From a virus: a DNA stretch of 53,113 bases. Below the pieces are notes generated by a model that was not told where the DNA came from, ran no database searches, and worked only from the letters and a program-made list of their open reading frames with translations. This document shows, piece after piece, positions 1 through 7,393 of this stretch. Each line of letters opens with the position of its first letter. Positions within the stretch are counted from its first letter, which is position 1. The position numbers were made by a program, and so were the translations under genes. Where the stretch lies: IMG/VR virus record IMGVR_UViG_3300045283_000190, positions 1 through 53,113 of that record; one strand, given 5' to 3'.

Positions 1-127
1 CGACGCAGACCCGCAGCGCTCGGCGGCGAAGTGGGCAGCCAAGCGCGCGGCTGCGAACGCGGACGCGGCGGTGAAGCTGCCACGCGTGAACTGGGCCGAG
101 CTGACGGGGGAGATTTTCGAGGCGCTG
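1..127. repeat. Terminal direct repeat, left copy (circular join)
   Basis: These 127 bases are identical to 52987-53113. The parA-like reading frame runs through the join without a break, which shows that the molecule is circular and was cut here arbitrarily. The length of exactly 127 matches a common assembly k-mer size, so the repeat is probably an assembly overlap and not a phage end. Confidence 0.95.
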
Positions 128-592
128 ATGGACCTGCGTCAGCGCTACGCAGACGTGGTGGTCGACGTCGGCGGAACGGACCAGCCCGAGCTGCGCTACG
201 CGCTGGCTGCGGCGGACCGGCTCTACAGCCCGATGGTGCCGAGCCACTGTGACCTCGAGACGGCGCGCGAACTGAACGACCTTGTGAAGCTAGTGCAGGG
301 CATGGGCAACCACGCGCTACGCGCCTGGGTACTGCTGAACAAGTGCTCGCCGCACACGCACGACGACGAAGTGCCAGAGGCCCGCGAGGAGCTCGCGGAC
401 TTTCCGATGCTCGAGCTCGCCAGGACGACAATCGCGTACCGCAAGCCCTGGCGTACCGCCTACAAGCTGCGCGTCAGCGTCGTCGAAATGCCGCTCTCTC
501 CAGACCGCAGGACGCGCGAGGCAGCGAAGAAGTCAGCCGACGATATGTGGGCATTTTACGAGGAGATTACGGGCGATGTCCGACAGCAATGA
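2..592 (+). CDS. parA: ParA-like partition ATPase (3' part; 5' part at 52883-53113)
   Basis: This is the C-terminal part of a 231-residue ParA/MinD-family ATPase whose start lies at 52883 across the circular join. In the joined protein the deviant Walker A KGGTGKT is at residues 9-15, VLLVDADPQ at 32-40, and a Walker B-like VVVDVGG at 87-93. ParA proteins form ATP-dependent dynamic assemblies on the nucleoid and move plasmid copies apart. The small size with no N-terminal HTH domain fits type Ib (ParF-like) systems, whose partner is a ribbon-helix-helix protein. Exactly such a gene follows, overlapping by 17 bp. A phage carrying this module is expected to persist as a plasmid. Confidence 0.93.
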   Translation, partial: DADPQRSAAKWAAKRAAANADAAVKLPRVNWAELTGEIFEALMDLRQRYADVVVDVGGTDQPELRYALAAADRLYSPMVPSHCDLETARELNDLVKLVQGMGNHALRAWVLLNKCSPHTHDDEVPEAREELADFPMLELARTTIAYRKPWRTAYKLRVSVVEMPLSPDRRTREAAKKSADDMWAFYEEITGDVRQQ

Positions 593-899
593 CGTCAGCG
601 GCGGCAGTGACAGCGAGGGCGGCAACGACGTCAATGACGGCAGAAACCTCATGACGAACGAACTGGCTCAACAGCTGGCTCGTGGCGCCAAGACGCAAGG
701 GGTCGGCCCGGCGCGGCCGTGGGACAAATGCGACCCGAACGCGAAGCCCGAACACCGATTCACGTTCCGCCTCAACGACTATGACCGTGCCATCGCGCAC
801 TTCGTTGCGGGGATGCGCGGGACGAGTGTGCAGCAAGCACTGGTGTTGCTCCTTCGCCAGGCGGCGCTGCGCGACATCGCCAAAAAGGAGAAGGGCTGA
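576..899 (+). CDS. Ribbon-helix-helix partition partner (ParG/Omega-like)
   Basis: A 107-residue protein with an acidic, Gly/Ser-rich disordered N-terminus (about residues 1-25) and a C-terminal segment (about 60-103, HRFTFRLNDYDRAIAHF...) with the strand-helix-helix pattern of RHH DNA-binding proteins. It starts inside the end of parA (ATG at 576), which implies translational coupling. In type Ib partition the RHH protein binds the centromere and represses the par promoter, and its flexible N-tail stimulates ParA. The 9-bp-phased repeats at 52802-52873, upstream of parA, are the obvious candidate site. The RHH call rests on pattern and position, not on a search. Confidence 0.7.
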   Translation: MSDSNDVSGGSDSEGGNDVNDGRNLMTNELAQQLARGAKTQGVGPARPWDKCDPNAKPEHRFTFRLNDYDRAIAHFVAGMRGTSVQQALVLLLRQAALRDIAKKEKG

Positions 900-1465
900 T
901 GGTGAACCGTCTACTCCGACAGGGCGAAACGCTCGAGCAGCTACGCGCAGCTTTCATGGTGCGCGTGACGGTGGACCAGCACGGATGCTGGCTGTGGGAC
1001 GGCAAGGCCGACCGCTACGGAAGCTTCCGTGACCGACCGGCGCATCGCGCTAGTTGGGAGCTGCACCAGGGGCGGATACCGAACGGGCTCCTGATCCTGC
1101 ACGGCTGCGACCTGCACGACAACGCTCTGATTGCTCCGCAGCGAGGCTGTGTGAACCCGGCTCATATCCGACCAGGGACACCGCGAGAGAATGCACGAGA
1201 TGCGGAGCGCGTTGCGGCTCGGGTGCTCGGGAAGCCGGAAGAAAGCGGCGAGATGGTCACGTTCCATGCGCGCTTCAACGAGTGCGAGATGGCCGAGCTT
1301 CGGAGACTCGCGAAAGAAGAGGAGACAAGTATGCAGCGCCTGGTCAGGCGCATCGTGCGCGAGGGAATGATCGAACGCATGCGCCAGCGTCCCGAGCTCG
1401 AGGAGTTGCTTCGGCGGCTTGGTGTCGCGATCGACGACAGCCTCGCGGACCAGGAGCCAGGCTGA
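899..1465 (+). CDS. HNH endonuclease fused to a ribbon-helix-helix-like domain
   Basis: A 188-residue protein. Residues about 20-95 resemble the short phage HNH nuclease family: GCWLWDG near the start, then HRASWELHQG, LILHGCD and CVNPAHI, giving the expected His/Asn/His ligands. Residues about 116-165 (VTFHARFNECEMAELRRLAKEEETSMQRLVRRIVREG) look like an RHH DNA-binding unit. The ATG overlaps the previous stop (TGATG). HNH proteins of this type are often free-standing homing nucleases. Here the extra DNA-binding domain and the position directly behind parA and its RHH partner suggest either targeted nicking or recent insertion by a mobile nuclease. Confidence 0.75.
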   Translation: MVNRLLRQGETLEQLRAAFMVRVTVDQHGCWLWDGKADRYGSFRDRPAHRASWELHQGRIPNGLLILHGCDLHDNALIAPQRGCVNPAHIRPGTPRENARDAERVAARVLGKPEESGEMVTFHARFNECEMAELRRLAKEEETSMQRLVRRIVREGMIERMRQRPELEELLRRLGVAIDDSLADQEPG

Positions 1466-2106
1466 TGACACCGCTGCACTACGCCCTGATCTTCTGCCTG
1501 CTGGCGCCTCACGCAGGTTGGAGCGGGCTCTGGTGGCTCGCCATCGTTGCCGGCCTGGTGGTGCTGCTGTGGCTAGGCAAGCTGCGCGCCTTCGCGGTGT
1601 TCTGCGCGTGGAGCACGGCTGCCGTCGCAGCGCTCGGGGGGCTATTGCTGCTGCACTCCTGGTACGAAGGCCGGCAGAACGCGCCGTGGCACGAGGCGAA
1701 CGCCAAGTGCCACCGGGAGCAGGGCCACAAGCTGGAGGAGTTTCTCCACGTGTGCCATCCGAGCGGGACGCGTGCCGAGCTCGTCCCGACGCGGGCGGTA
1801 GTGTCGCCAGAGACGGTCCGCGAGAGCGAGGAGGGGACGCGCGAGATGAAGGAGAGGCTAGGGCGCGCGCTCGACGAGGCGCGAGCGGAGCGGCGCAAGC
1901 GCATGACCCCGAGCGAGCTCGCGGCAGCCGAAGCGCACGACCGCGAGATGGCAGCCCTCAGCGACGAAGACTTCGACGCGCTCGTGCGCGAGCCTGCGGA
2001 GCCACCGGCCGAGGCAGCTCCCGAGCCGAAGGCGCCGCAGCGCGCGCCGCAGAAAGCGCCGCCAGTGCCGCGCAGACCTCAGCCACCGCTTACGACGAGG
2101 ATCTGA
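1465..2106 (+). CDS. Two-span membrane protein with Pro/Ala-rich C-terminus
   Basis: 213 residues, no family recognised. Two hydrophobic segments lie at about residues 3-30 and 38-66, followed by a charged cytoplasmic or periplasmic region with two cysteines, an Arg/Glu-rich helix (about 115-150) and a Pro/Ala/Glu tail. Residues 166-177 read SDEDFDALVREP. The same short motif occurs twice in the ejection protein at 37272-41438. ATG overlaps the stop of the HNH gene (ATGA). A lysis-related or superinfection-exclusion role is possible but unsupported. Confidence 0.7.
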   Translation: MTPLHYALIFCLLAPHAGWSGLWWLAIVAGLVVLLWLGKLRAFAVFCAWSTAAVAALGGLLLLHSWYEGRQNAPWHEANAKCHREQGHKLEEFLHVCHPSGTRAELVPTRAVVSPETVRESEEGTREMKERLGRALDEARAERRKRMTPSELAAAEAHDREMAALSDEDFDALVREPAEPPAEAAPEPKAPQRAPQKAPPVPRRPQPPLTTRI

Positions 2107-2108
2107 CG

Positions 2109-2282
2109 ATGGGTCGCCCCGCCTGGTGCTGGGAGGTGCTGCAAGTGCTGCTCGTGCTCTGCGCGGGCGCTGCGGTGCTCATCCCGAGCGGCTTGTATGG
2201 CAGCTACTGGTGGTGGCCGTTCGCTGGGATGGCTGCAGTCATGGCGTACCCGTGGGTGATGGACTGGCTTTTTAGTCTGTGA
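2109..2282 (+). CDS. Small two-span membrane protein
   Basis: 57 residues, two hydrophobic segments (about 7-27 and 33-55) with a WWWP turn between them. It lies 2 bp behind the previous membrane protein in the same direction, so the two are probably co-translated. The size and topology are compatible with a holin or a small accessory of the larger membrane protein, but no endolysin was found nearby to support a lysis cassette. Confidence 0.6.
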   Translation: MGRPAWCWEVLQVLLVLCAGAAVLIPSGLYGSYWWWPFAGMAAVMAYPWVMDWLFSL

Positions 2283-2295
2283 TTGGAAGGAAGTG

Positions 2296-2532
2296 ATGGT
2301 GATGACCAGCAGACAAGAGGGAATGCCAAGCTGCAGCCTGTGCAGTTCAGTGCTCGGCGATACGGTCTACGAGATCGCGATGAATCGGGGCCTGTGCGAG
2401 CCGTGCGCCACGGCGATCGAGAAGTGCCCGCACGAAACCGGCGACCAGGCCCAGCGCTACGACGCAGACGGGTGCGGCTATCGCGTCTGGGTCTGCTTCG
2501 CGTGCGGCGCCGAGACGCTGGACCCGTATTGA
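2296..2532 (+). CDS. Zinc-ribbon-like small protein
   Basis: 78 residues with cysteine pairs C-S-L-C, C-E-P-C and C-F-A-C plus further Cys/His, the pattern of a small zinc-binding protein. A strong GGAAGGA ribosome-binding site at 2285-2291 precedes the ATG at 2296; a GTG at 2293 is also in frame. Function unknown. It may be a DNA- or protein-binding host-takeover factor. Confidence 0.65.
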   Translation: MVMTSRQEGMPSCSLCSSVLGDTVYEIAMNRGLCEPCATAIEKCPHETGDQAQRYDADGCGYRVWVCFACGAETLDPY

Positions 2533-2855
2533 TGCCTAGATTTACTCTCACCGACACCGAGCACGACGCGCTCGAGCGCCTATTCGACCTCGCGGAGGGC
2601 TACGGCGGTGGCGCAGCGCGGGCACGGCGTCTGCTCTGCGCTTGGCACGACGCGCCCGACTTGGGAGGCTTCGACTTCTCGGACTTGTGGGGCCTCGGCG
2701 AGGCGCACCTGCGCGCTGCGGCGGTGGTGCTGCAGCTCATCGTGCGCGTCCCGCAGGGCACCTACCCGGGTGACCTCGAAGGCTTCGAGACGCGCATGCG
2801 CGCGCTTGCGGAGCGCCGCATCAAGGAGCTCGAGCCGGACAGGGATGACACGTGA
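2532..2855 (+). CDS. Hypothetical protein
   Basis: 107 residues, soluble and mostly helical (LERLFDLAEGYGGGAARARRLL, with a C-terminal charged helix). The ATG overlaps the preceding stop. It overlaps the J-domain gene by 4 bp, so the run 2296-3774 is one translationally coupled operon. No family recognised. Confidence 0.65.
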   Translation: MPRFTLTDTEHDALERLFDLAEGYGGGAARARRLLCAWHDAPDLGGFDFSDLWGLGEAHLRAAAVVLQLIVRVPQGTYPGDLEGFETRMRALAERRIKELEPDRDDT

Positions 2856-3592
2856 CACCCCTCCTTCTGCCTCCCCCGTATCCGCTCGCCTGGCCCGACG
2901 ACTGGGCGCGCACGGAGCTGAAGTATCGGCAAGAATCGCGCTACCGCATGACCATGCAGCGAGCGGCCGAGCAGCTCGCGCACGAGATGGCCAACTGGCA
3001 AGCCGTGCGCTGGCAACCTGGGTGGCGCGGGAAGCATGAGCCCGCGTTCGTGATCACCAGTAACGTGCGCGGCACGCACAGCAACGGCCGACCCTTCGCG
3101 AGCTCGCGCGAGGTGCGGCGCGACGGCGATCCGGCCGTTGCGGTGTGGTGGCTCGAGCGCGTCTACGAGACCGACGAAGACCCCATCGTGCGCGTGATCG
3201 CGTGCGATGGCTGGCCGAACGTCGCGGCGAACCTGCGTGCTTGCGGGGTGACGATCGAGTCGATCCGGGCGATGGAGCGCGCTGGCGCCAGCGAAGCCAT
3301 CAAGCGCGCTACATGGGGCTTCAAAGCGCCCGCGCTGCCGAGCGCAGGCGCCGCGCCAGCTGCCCGCGCGCGGCCCTGGTGGGCGGACCGGCTGGGGCTC
3401 GACCCGGACAAGCCCTATACGATGTTCTTCATCCACCAGGCGTGGCGGCGCTGCGTCGCGGTCGAGCACCCAGACAAGGGTGGTGACCACGAGGCGTTCC
3501 TCGATCTCGAGCGCGCACGCGCTGAGGCGATGCAGCACGCCAACCGCGAGGAAGAGGTTCGCGACAGCAAGAAGCAGGAGTCGGGCCGATGA
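2852..3592 (+). CDS. J-domain (DnaJ-like) protein
   Basis: 246 residues starting at GTG 2852. The C-terminal 60 residues hold AWRRCVAVEHPDKGGDHE (HPD at residue 206) followed by a helix with LERARAEAM, which is the helix II-HPD-helix III core of a J domain. The HPD triad is what stimulates the ATPase of DnaK (Hsp70). The N-terminal 160 residues have no recognised domain. Phage J-domain proteins are thought to recruit host DnaK for replication or assembly; the specific target here is unknown. Confidence 0.8.
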   Translation: MTPLLLPPPYPLAWPDDWARTELKYRQESRYRMTMQRAAEQLAHEMANWQAVRWQPGWRGKHEPAFVITSNVRGTHSNGRPFASSREVRRDGDPAVAVWWLERVYETDEDPIVRVIACDGWPNVAANLRACGVTIESIRAMERAGASEAIKRATWGFKAPALPSAGAAPAARARPWWADRLGLDPDKPYTMFFIHQAWRRCVAVEHPDKGGDHEAFLDLERARAEAMQHANREEEVRDSKKQESGR

Positions 3593-3774
3593 GCGAGTAC
3601 GGCGCGAGCATCTCTGAGCCGGTCGAGCGCGACGGGCGATGGTTCGTGCGTGTGGCCTTCGCCGGGGAGGTGCACGAGGTGGCGGCGAGCTCTGAAGCAG
3701 AGGCGCAGCGCCTGGGGAGAAACCTCGCTCGCAGCTTCTCGCGGCTGGTGGGGCTGATCGGGCCGGCGGGCTGA
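3589..3774 (+). CDS. Small beta-rich hypothetical protein
   Basis: 61 residues. The first half is a short beta meander (GRWFVRVAFAGEVHEVAA) and the second a helix. The ATG overlaps the J-domain stop by 4 bp. It ends one base before the stop codon of the opposite-strand operon, so the two transcription units meet tail to tail with no visible terminator. Confidence 0.55.
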   Translation: MSEYGASISEPVERDGRWFVRVAFAGEVHEVAASSEAEAQRLGRNLARSFSRLVGLIGPAG

Positions 3775-3775
3775 G

Positions 3776-4207
3776 CTAGGACTTCGCGCGCTCGCGCAGC
3801 TGCTCGGCGCACGTGTCGTACGCGTACGCCTCGCCAAGCTTCTCCTCGCGCGCGTCGTCCGTGTAGCGTTGCTCGTAGCGGTCGCCCAGCCTGAGCGATT
3901 CGGCCTCCCAAGCAGCGGCGAGCGGCTCGACCCATGCGGGCTCCGCGAGCTTGGACATCGCCCCCTGGCCAGCAGCCACCAGCGGCGCGTCTCCCGCCCC
4001 CACCAGTAGCGCGGCCTCGAGCATATCGAGCGCGCGCGGGTGGTCCTCGACAAGCAGAAGCGAATCAATCCACCCGCCGTCTTTCGGCCCGTCTTGCACC
4101 GTCGCTGACGCTGAGTCGGCATGTAGCTTCACTGCGAGGCGCGGCTTGTCTGGCCATACCCGCCGCGCCAGTTCGGCCAGCCTTGTGATCCGCTCGTCGT
4201 CGCTCAT
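3776..4207 (-). CDS. Hypothetical protein, last gene of minus-strand accessory operon
   Basis: 143 residues, helical, no recognised family. The C-terminus (CAEQLRERAKS) closely matches the C-terminus of the gene at 5737-6075 (CAAELRERASKETP), indicating common ancestry or segment exchange inside the operon. It starts in the last 4 bases of the upstream gene. Confidence 0.6.
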   Translation of the reverse strand: MSDDERITRLAELARRVWPDKPRLAVKLHADSASATVQDGPKDGGWIDSLLLVEDHPRALDMLEAALLVGAGDAPLVAAGQGAMSKLAEPAWVEPLAAAWEAESLRLGDRYEQRYTDDAREEKLGEAYAYDTCAEQLRERAKS

Positions 4208-4581
4208 GTGCCCTCCACGACTTCCGCGACGGTGCCCTCGAACTCCTCACGGTCGAGGTCGTGCCGCTGATAGCGCTCCCACGCTTCACGTACCTTAGCG
4301 AGCTTCGCGCGCAGTTCGACAACGCACCGCTGATACTGTCTCTCGTGCTTCGTTGCCTCTAGCTGCGCCTCGAGCTCAGCGATGCGCTCTGCCATGGCGC
4401 GGTGGTCCGCGATGTCAACTTCGCGGAGCGTCAGCGTGATACCGCGCAGGTCGCCCACGGTCACAACGTCGCCTTCGCGAAGCGGCAGCGTGAAGTGCGT
4501 TGGACCTCTGCCAGAGAAGAGGAGATTGCCCGGCGAAACCATCGCCTCGACGCCAGGCGGCGTTGTCTTGTCGTCGCTCAT
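4204..4581 (-). CDS. Coiled-coil accessory protein
   Basis: 125 residues: a beta-rich N-terminal half (FTLPLREGDVVTVGDL, ITLTLREV), then a coiled coil from about residue 62 containing ELEAQLEATKHER and LRAKLAKVREAWERY. The coiled-coil segment recurs in the proteins at 5145, 5737, 6066 and 7990. Function unknown. Confidence 0.6.
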   Translation of the reverse strand: MSDDKTTPPGVEAMVSPGNLLFSGRGPTHFTLPLREGDVVTVGDLRGITLTLREVDIADHRAMAERIAELEAQLEATKHERQYQRCVVELRAKLAKVREAWERYQRHDLDREEFEGTVAEVVEGT

Positions 4582-4600
4582 GCTGCTTCCCCTCCAGCCA

Positions 4601-4942
4601 TCAGTCCCACCGCTGCGTGTAGTAGTCGATCAGCTCGGTCGCGTCGGCGATCATCTTGCGGTCGTCGTCGCTCAGCAGGAACACCTCGAGCTCGCTCAGC
4701 AGACGCATGGGCGCGGCCTCATCGCGCGGCACCGCCAGCAGCTTACGGCAGCGCGTGCAGATGGTGAGGGTCGCGTCCTTCGAGGCGCTAAAGCCCGTCG
4801 TGCCCTCGCCAGTCACACCCGACAGACCGTTGGCGTACACGTACCCGCAGGCGGGGCACGCCTCGCCGCGGCGGCACATCAGGTCGAGGCGCACGCGGTG
4901 TTCCCACTTGCGCCACAGCTGCCCGCGCTTGGCTGCGGTCAT
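4601..4942 (-). CDS. Zinc-ribbon accessory protein
   Basis: 113 residues. Two CxxC pairs (ACPACGY and CTRCRKL) about 35 residues apart make a zinc ribbon, with a basic N-terminus and a C-terminal helix. It overlaps its upstream neighbour by 4 bp. No family recognised. Confidence 0.6.
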   Translation of the reverse strand: MTAAKRGQLWRKWEHRVRLDLMCRRGEACPACGYVYANGLSGVTGEGTTGFSASKDATLTICTRCRKLLAVPRDEAAPMRLLSELEVFLLSDDDRKMIADATELIDYYTQRWD

Positions 4943-5148
4943 GGCTTCTCGACGAGCAGATCGATCAGCTTGGCGCGTAGCTCACGCCGGGCGCGCGTCT
5001 CCGCAGCCCACTGGGAGAGGTCCGTCGCTTCCGGCCGCACATCGAGCACCCCTCGCAACCTGCGAATGGCATCGATCAGGCCGGCAGCGTCGTCCTCGCG
5101 GGTGTCGGTCTCAAACAGGACGTATACGCCAGTCAATCGGGTGGTCAT
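4939..5148 (-). CDS. Small hypothetical protein
   Basis: 69 residues. I chose the ATG at 5148 because AGGAGA lies a suitable distance upstream and the upstream gene ends there; a longer frame to 5226 lies wholly inside the upstream gene. The sequence starts with a beta strand (GVYVLFETDT) and continues as a helix. Function unknown. Confidence 0.6.
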   Translation of the reverse strand: MTTRLTGVYVLFETDTREDDAAGLIDAIRRLRGVLDVRPEATDLSQWAAETRARRELRAKLIDLLVEKP

Positions 5149-5585
5149 GGGATCTCCTGGTCGAGAAGGCCGTTCAGTTCGCCGAGCGGGTCCTCTGTGA
5201 TGTGCTCGAAGTATTCGTCGCGCCATGCCCGCACCCGCGCGAGCTGCGCCTCGAGCTCGGCCACGCGCGCGTCAGCGGCTTCCTCCGTGAGTGCGTGGCG
5301 TATCGCGACCTCCTGATAGTACGCGGCGCTATGCTCGGGCTCAGGTGCGTCCGCGACATCGACGAAGCGCGGCCGGCGCTGCCCGTCTGGCCACACAACA
5401 TCCTCGCGGAACATCGACCACGGGCGCACCAGCACCTTGCGCGTGAGGTGCGAGACGTAGACCGCCATCGTCTCCGAGCGGTTCTCACTGTTCTCCGCGA
5501 GGCAGAGCAGGGTGTACGTGCCTCCGCGGTAGTGGCGATAGGACTGCATGGTGGAGCGAGACGCAGTGCGCGGTGGGTCGGTCAT
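5145..5585 (-). CDS. DUF1653-domain protein with coiled-coil tail
   Basis: 146 residues. Residues about 16-55 (YRHYRGGTYTLLCLAENSE..., VYVSHLTRKVLVRPWSMF) match the DUF1653 pattern, a small beta fold common in bacteria and phages with no fixed function. The remainder is a helix carrying VAELEAQLARVRAWRDE, the coiled-coil segment shared with neighbouring genes. So this is a DUF1653 head fused to the operon's common coiled-coil module. Confidence 0.75.
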   Translation of the reverse strand: MTDPPRTASRSTMQSYRHYRGGTYTLLCLAENSENRSETMAVYVSHLTRKVLVRPWSMFREDVVWPDGQRRPRFVDVADAPEPEHSAAYYQEVAIRHALTEEAADARVAELEAQLARVRAWRDEYFEHITEDPLGELNGLLDQEIP

Positions 5586-5740
5586 CGTAAGCCCCCAAGC
5601 ACGCCCAAGAGCGCAAGCGCCATGAGCACCAGCAGCACGACCGCCACGACGAAGGCGGCCCACTGAGGCTGCGTGACGGGCCGCGGCACGAGCGCGAGCA
5701 GCACGACAAAGAGCACGAACGCGAGCCAATCGAATCTCAT
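5582..5740 (-). CDS. Small two-span membrane protein
   Basis: 52 residues, almost entirely hydrophobic: spans at about 5-22 and 28-50. AGGAGA lies 5-6 bases before the ATG at 5740. It overlaps both neighbours by 4 bp. The size is compatible with a holin-type peptide, but there is no supporting lysis gene. Confidence 0.6.
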   Translation of the reverse strand: MRFDWLAFVLFVVLLALVPRPVTQPQWAAFVVAVVLLVLMALALLGVLGGLR

Positions 5741-6075
5741 GGGGTCTCCTTGCTGGCGCGCTCGCGCAGTTCGGCGGCGCACGCCATGAGCGAGTAGCTT
5801 CGCCACGTACTTTCCTGGTCGGCTGCGCGCTCCCACTCGGCCGGCAGCGCCTGCACGCTCGCGAGCTGCGCCTCGAGTTCGGCGATGCGGAACTGAGCCT
5901 GCGATAGTTCCTCGTACGCCTCAGCGCGAAGTCGGTGCTGCAGCGTCTCAGGGACGTCCGCGAGGGCGGCGGTGAGGGCGGCGTTAGCGATCTCGCCGAC
6001 CTTCTCGTAGTCGCAGCTAAGCCGCTCGTAGAGCACGGCTGACGCTGCGACTACCATCTCGTCGGTTATGCGCAT
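5737..6075 (-). CDS. Coiled-coil accessory protein (paralogue of next gene)
   Basis: 112 residues beginning MRITDEMVVAAS and carrying AELEAQLASVQ in the middle. The next upstream gene begins MRVTDELVERLG and has TELEAKLAKVR, so the two are diverged paralogues. The ATG at 6075 lies inside the end of the upstream gene (10-bp overlap); the in-frame region above it is shadow. Function unknown. Confidence 0.6.
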   Translation of the reverse strand: MRITDEMVVAASAVLYERLSCDYEKVGEIANAALTAALADVPETLQHRLRAEAYEELSQAQFRIAELEAQLASVQALPAEWERAADQESTWRSYSLMACAAELRERASKETP

Positions 6076-6383
6076 GTGCCCTCCGTGCCGTCGAGGATGG
6101 CTTCGAGCTCGTCGTAGCCGGCGGGACCCCATTCCTCGCGCCATGTCCGCACCTTAGCGAGCTTCGCCTCGAGCTCGGTGATGCGTACCTCACGATCGGC
6201 GATCATCTCCGCCATCGCATTGAGAGTCCGCGTGTGCGGACCAGGTTCAGGCTCAGGCACGTGCAACAGCACGTCTTCGAGGATGCGCCGCAGCATCGAG
6301 GGCACGTCCGCATACGGCGTCTTGAACTCGCACGCGTCGAGGGCGTATCCCAGGCGCTCGACCAGCTCGTCAGTTACTCGCAT
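6066..6383 (-). CDS. Coiled-coil accessory protein (paralogue of 5737-6075)
   Basis: 105 residues with the shared N-terminus MRVTDELVERL and the shared coiled coil ITELEAKLAKVRTWREEWG at about residues 69-87. See the finding on the repeated module. It is separated from the HAD-family gene by 18 bp. Function unknown. Confidence 0.6.
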   Translation of the reverse strand: MRVTDELVERLGYALDACEFKTPYADVPSMLRRILEDVLLHVPEPEPGPHTRTLNAMAEMIADREVRITELEAKLAKVRTWREEWGPAGYDELEAILDGTEGTCA

Positions 6384-6401
6384 GTGCTCTCCTTGTCCCG
6401 C

Positions 6402-6782
6402 TCACGAGCGGCCCCACTTGTTCCACGGACGAAAGCGACGAATCCAGTCAGCCGTCGGGAAGTCGCCCTCGAAGCGAAAGGCGCGATCGTCGATGGTCAG
6501 GTATGCGGCAGGCTTTTCGGTCGGGAAGTCCAGCTGCTCAAGAATGTCAGCGTCCATCCCGTGCTTGGCGAACCACGCCCGCATCGCAGCAATGCCCGCG
6601 GGGTCTTTGCTGCGGGATGAGTAGACGCAGACGTCGAACCCCTCGCCGAGCATCGCCACCAGCCAGTCCAGCGCGCCAGGTACAGGCCCGTCTGCGATCT
6701 CATCCGCGAACGTCCATGGTGAGATGTATTCGTGGAGTACTCCGTCGAAGTCCACACAGAGTGTTTTTCGTTCACGCCCCAT
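6402..6782 (-). CDS. HAD-superfamily phosphatase-like protein
   Basis: 126 residues. CVDFDGVLHEY (D11 and D13) is the HAD motif I nucleophile loop, VCVYSSRS is motif II, and LTIDDRAFRF near residue 95 is the acidic motif IV. The short length means a minimal or C0-type cap, as in phage polynucleotide 3'-phosphatase or 5'-nucleotidase-like proteins. GGAGG sits 7 bases before the ATG at 6782. Likely substrates are nucleotides or DNA/RNA ends, but this is inference. Confidence 0.8.
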   Translation of the reverse strand: MGRERKTLCVDFDGVLHEYISPWTFADEIADGPVPGALDWLVAMLGEGFDVCVYSSRSKDPAGIAAMRAWFAKHGMDADILEQLDFPTEKPAAYLTIDDRAFRFEGDFPTADWIRRFRPWNKWGRS

Positions 6783-7234
6783 CACGACACCTCCACACGG
6801 ACGCGCCGTGGCGCGAGTCCGTTCTCTCTGTGCAGACCGAACGGCAGCGGCCAGCCACGTGGCAGCACGAACAGGTGGTACATATCGGCCTGGTCCGTCA
6901 GGTCCTTGTCGCGCGGGTGCACCTGCACGGCTTCGGCGATGTCGCTGCACAGTTCGTTCTTGATCCGCTGCAGCTCGGACCACGACGGCTCGACACCCGA
7001 GCGCGTGCCTGCCTGCGCGACCGAGCGGATCGCTAGGTGCAGCATCGGCCCGAGCGCGCAGGTGAACTCGTAGACCTGCACGATCCAGAAGTCGTTTCGA
7101 TAGGCGGCGCGCACGTTCTGAACGGCCGGGTATCGCTCGAACAGCGCTGGGTCGATCGGAAGCTGCACCCACTCCCAGCTGCCGCGCTTGCGCGCCTCTG
7201 ATGCCGCCGCTCGGCGCTGCCATCGATTGCTCAT
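6782..7234 (-). CDS. DUF7694-type protein
   Basis: 150 residues, first gene of the minus-strand operon, preceded by a strong GGAGG. The central pattern NDFWIVQVYEF, LHLAIRS, PSWSELQRIKNEL and the C-terminal MYHLFVLPRGWPLPFGL match my recollection of DUF7694 proteins, common in phages and prophages next to small accessory genes. Molecular role unknown. Confidence 0.65.
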   Translation of the reverse strand: MSNRWQRRAAASEARKRGSWEWVQLPIDPALFERYPAVQNVRAAYRNDFWIVQVYEFTCALGPMLHLAIRSVAQAGTRSGVEPSWSELQRIKNELCSDIAEAVQVHPRDKDLTDQADMYHLFVLPRGWPLPFGLHRENGLAPRRVRVEVS

Positions 7235-7393
7235 TTCTTACCCCCTCCTCGTAATGCCTGTTGTCACAGCTGTTCGCAGAACTAGTAGACTGTCAACTCG
7301 ACACACAAATACGGTAGCGTTACACCGTCGGTTTTTCTGCGTCAGAATAGGGTAAGGTCTGCAGACAGTATGCAGACTGTGATATCATGCCTC
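7235..7393. promoter_or_regulatory. Divergent intergenic region with GCAGAC repeats
   Basis: About 160 bp between the divergent genes at 7234 (minus) and 7394 (plus). It is less GC-rich than its surroundings. A perfect TTGACA lies on the minus strand at 7296-7291, but no good -10 follows it. The palindrome GTCTGCAGAC (7358-7367) is followed by another TGCAGAC (7371-7377), a possible operator over the plus-strand start. Promoters must lie here because both flanking operons begin here. Confidence 0.45.

Noticed and set aside
1-127. True phage terminal repeat (as in T7)
   Set aside because: The length equals a standard assembly k-mer, and the parA frame reads straight through the join, so a circular molecule with an assembly overlap explains it better.
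2109-2282. Holin assignment for small two-span membrane proteins (also 5582-5740 and 21562-21714)
   Set aside because: Topology alone is not enough, and no endolysin gene lies next to any of them.
7291-7296. Perfect TTGACA as a minus-strand -35 box
   Set aside because: No acceptable -10 at 16-18 bp spacing. I kept the region only as a general regulatory stretch.
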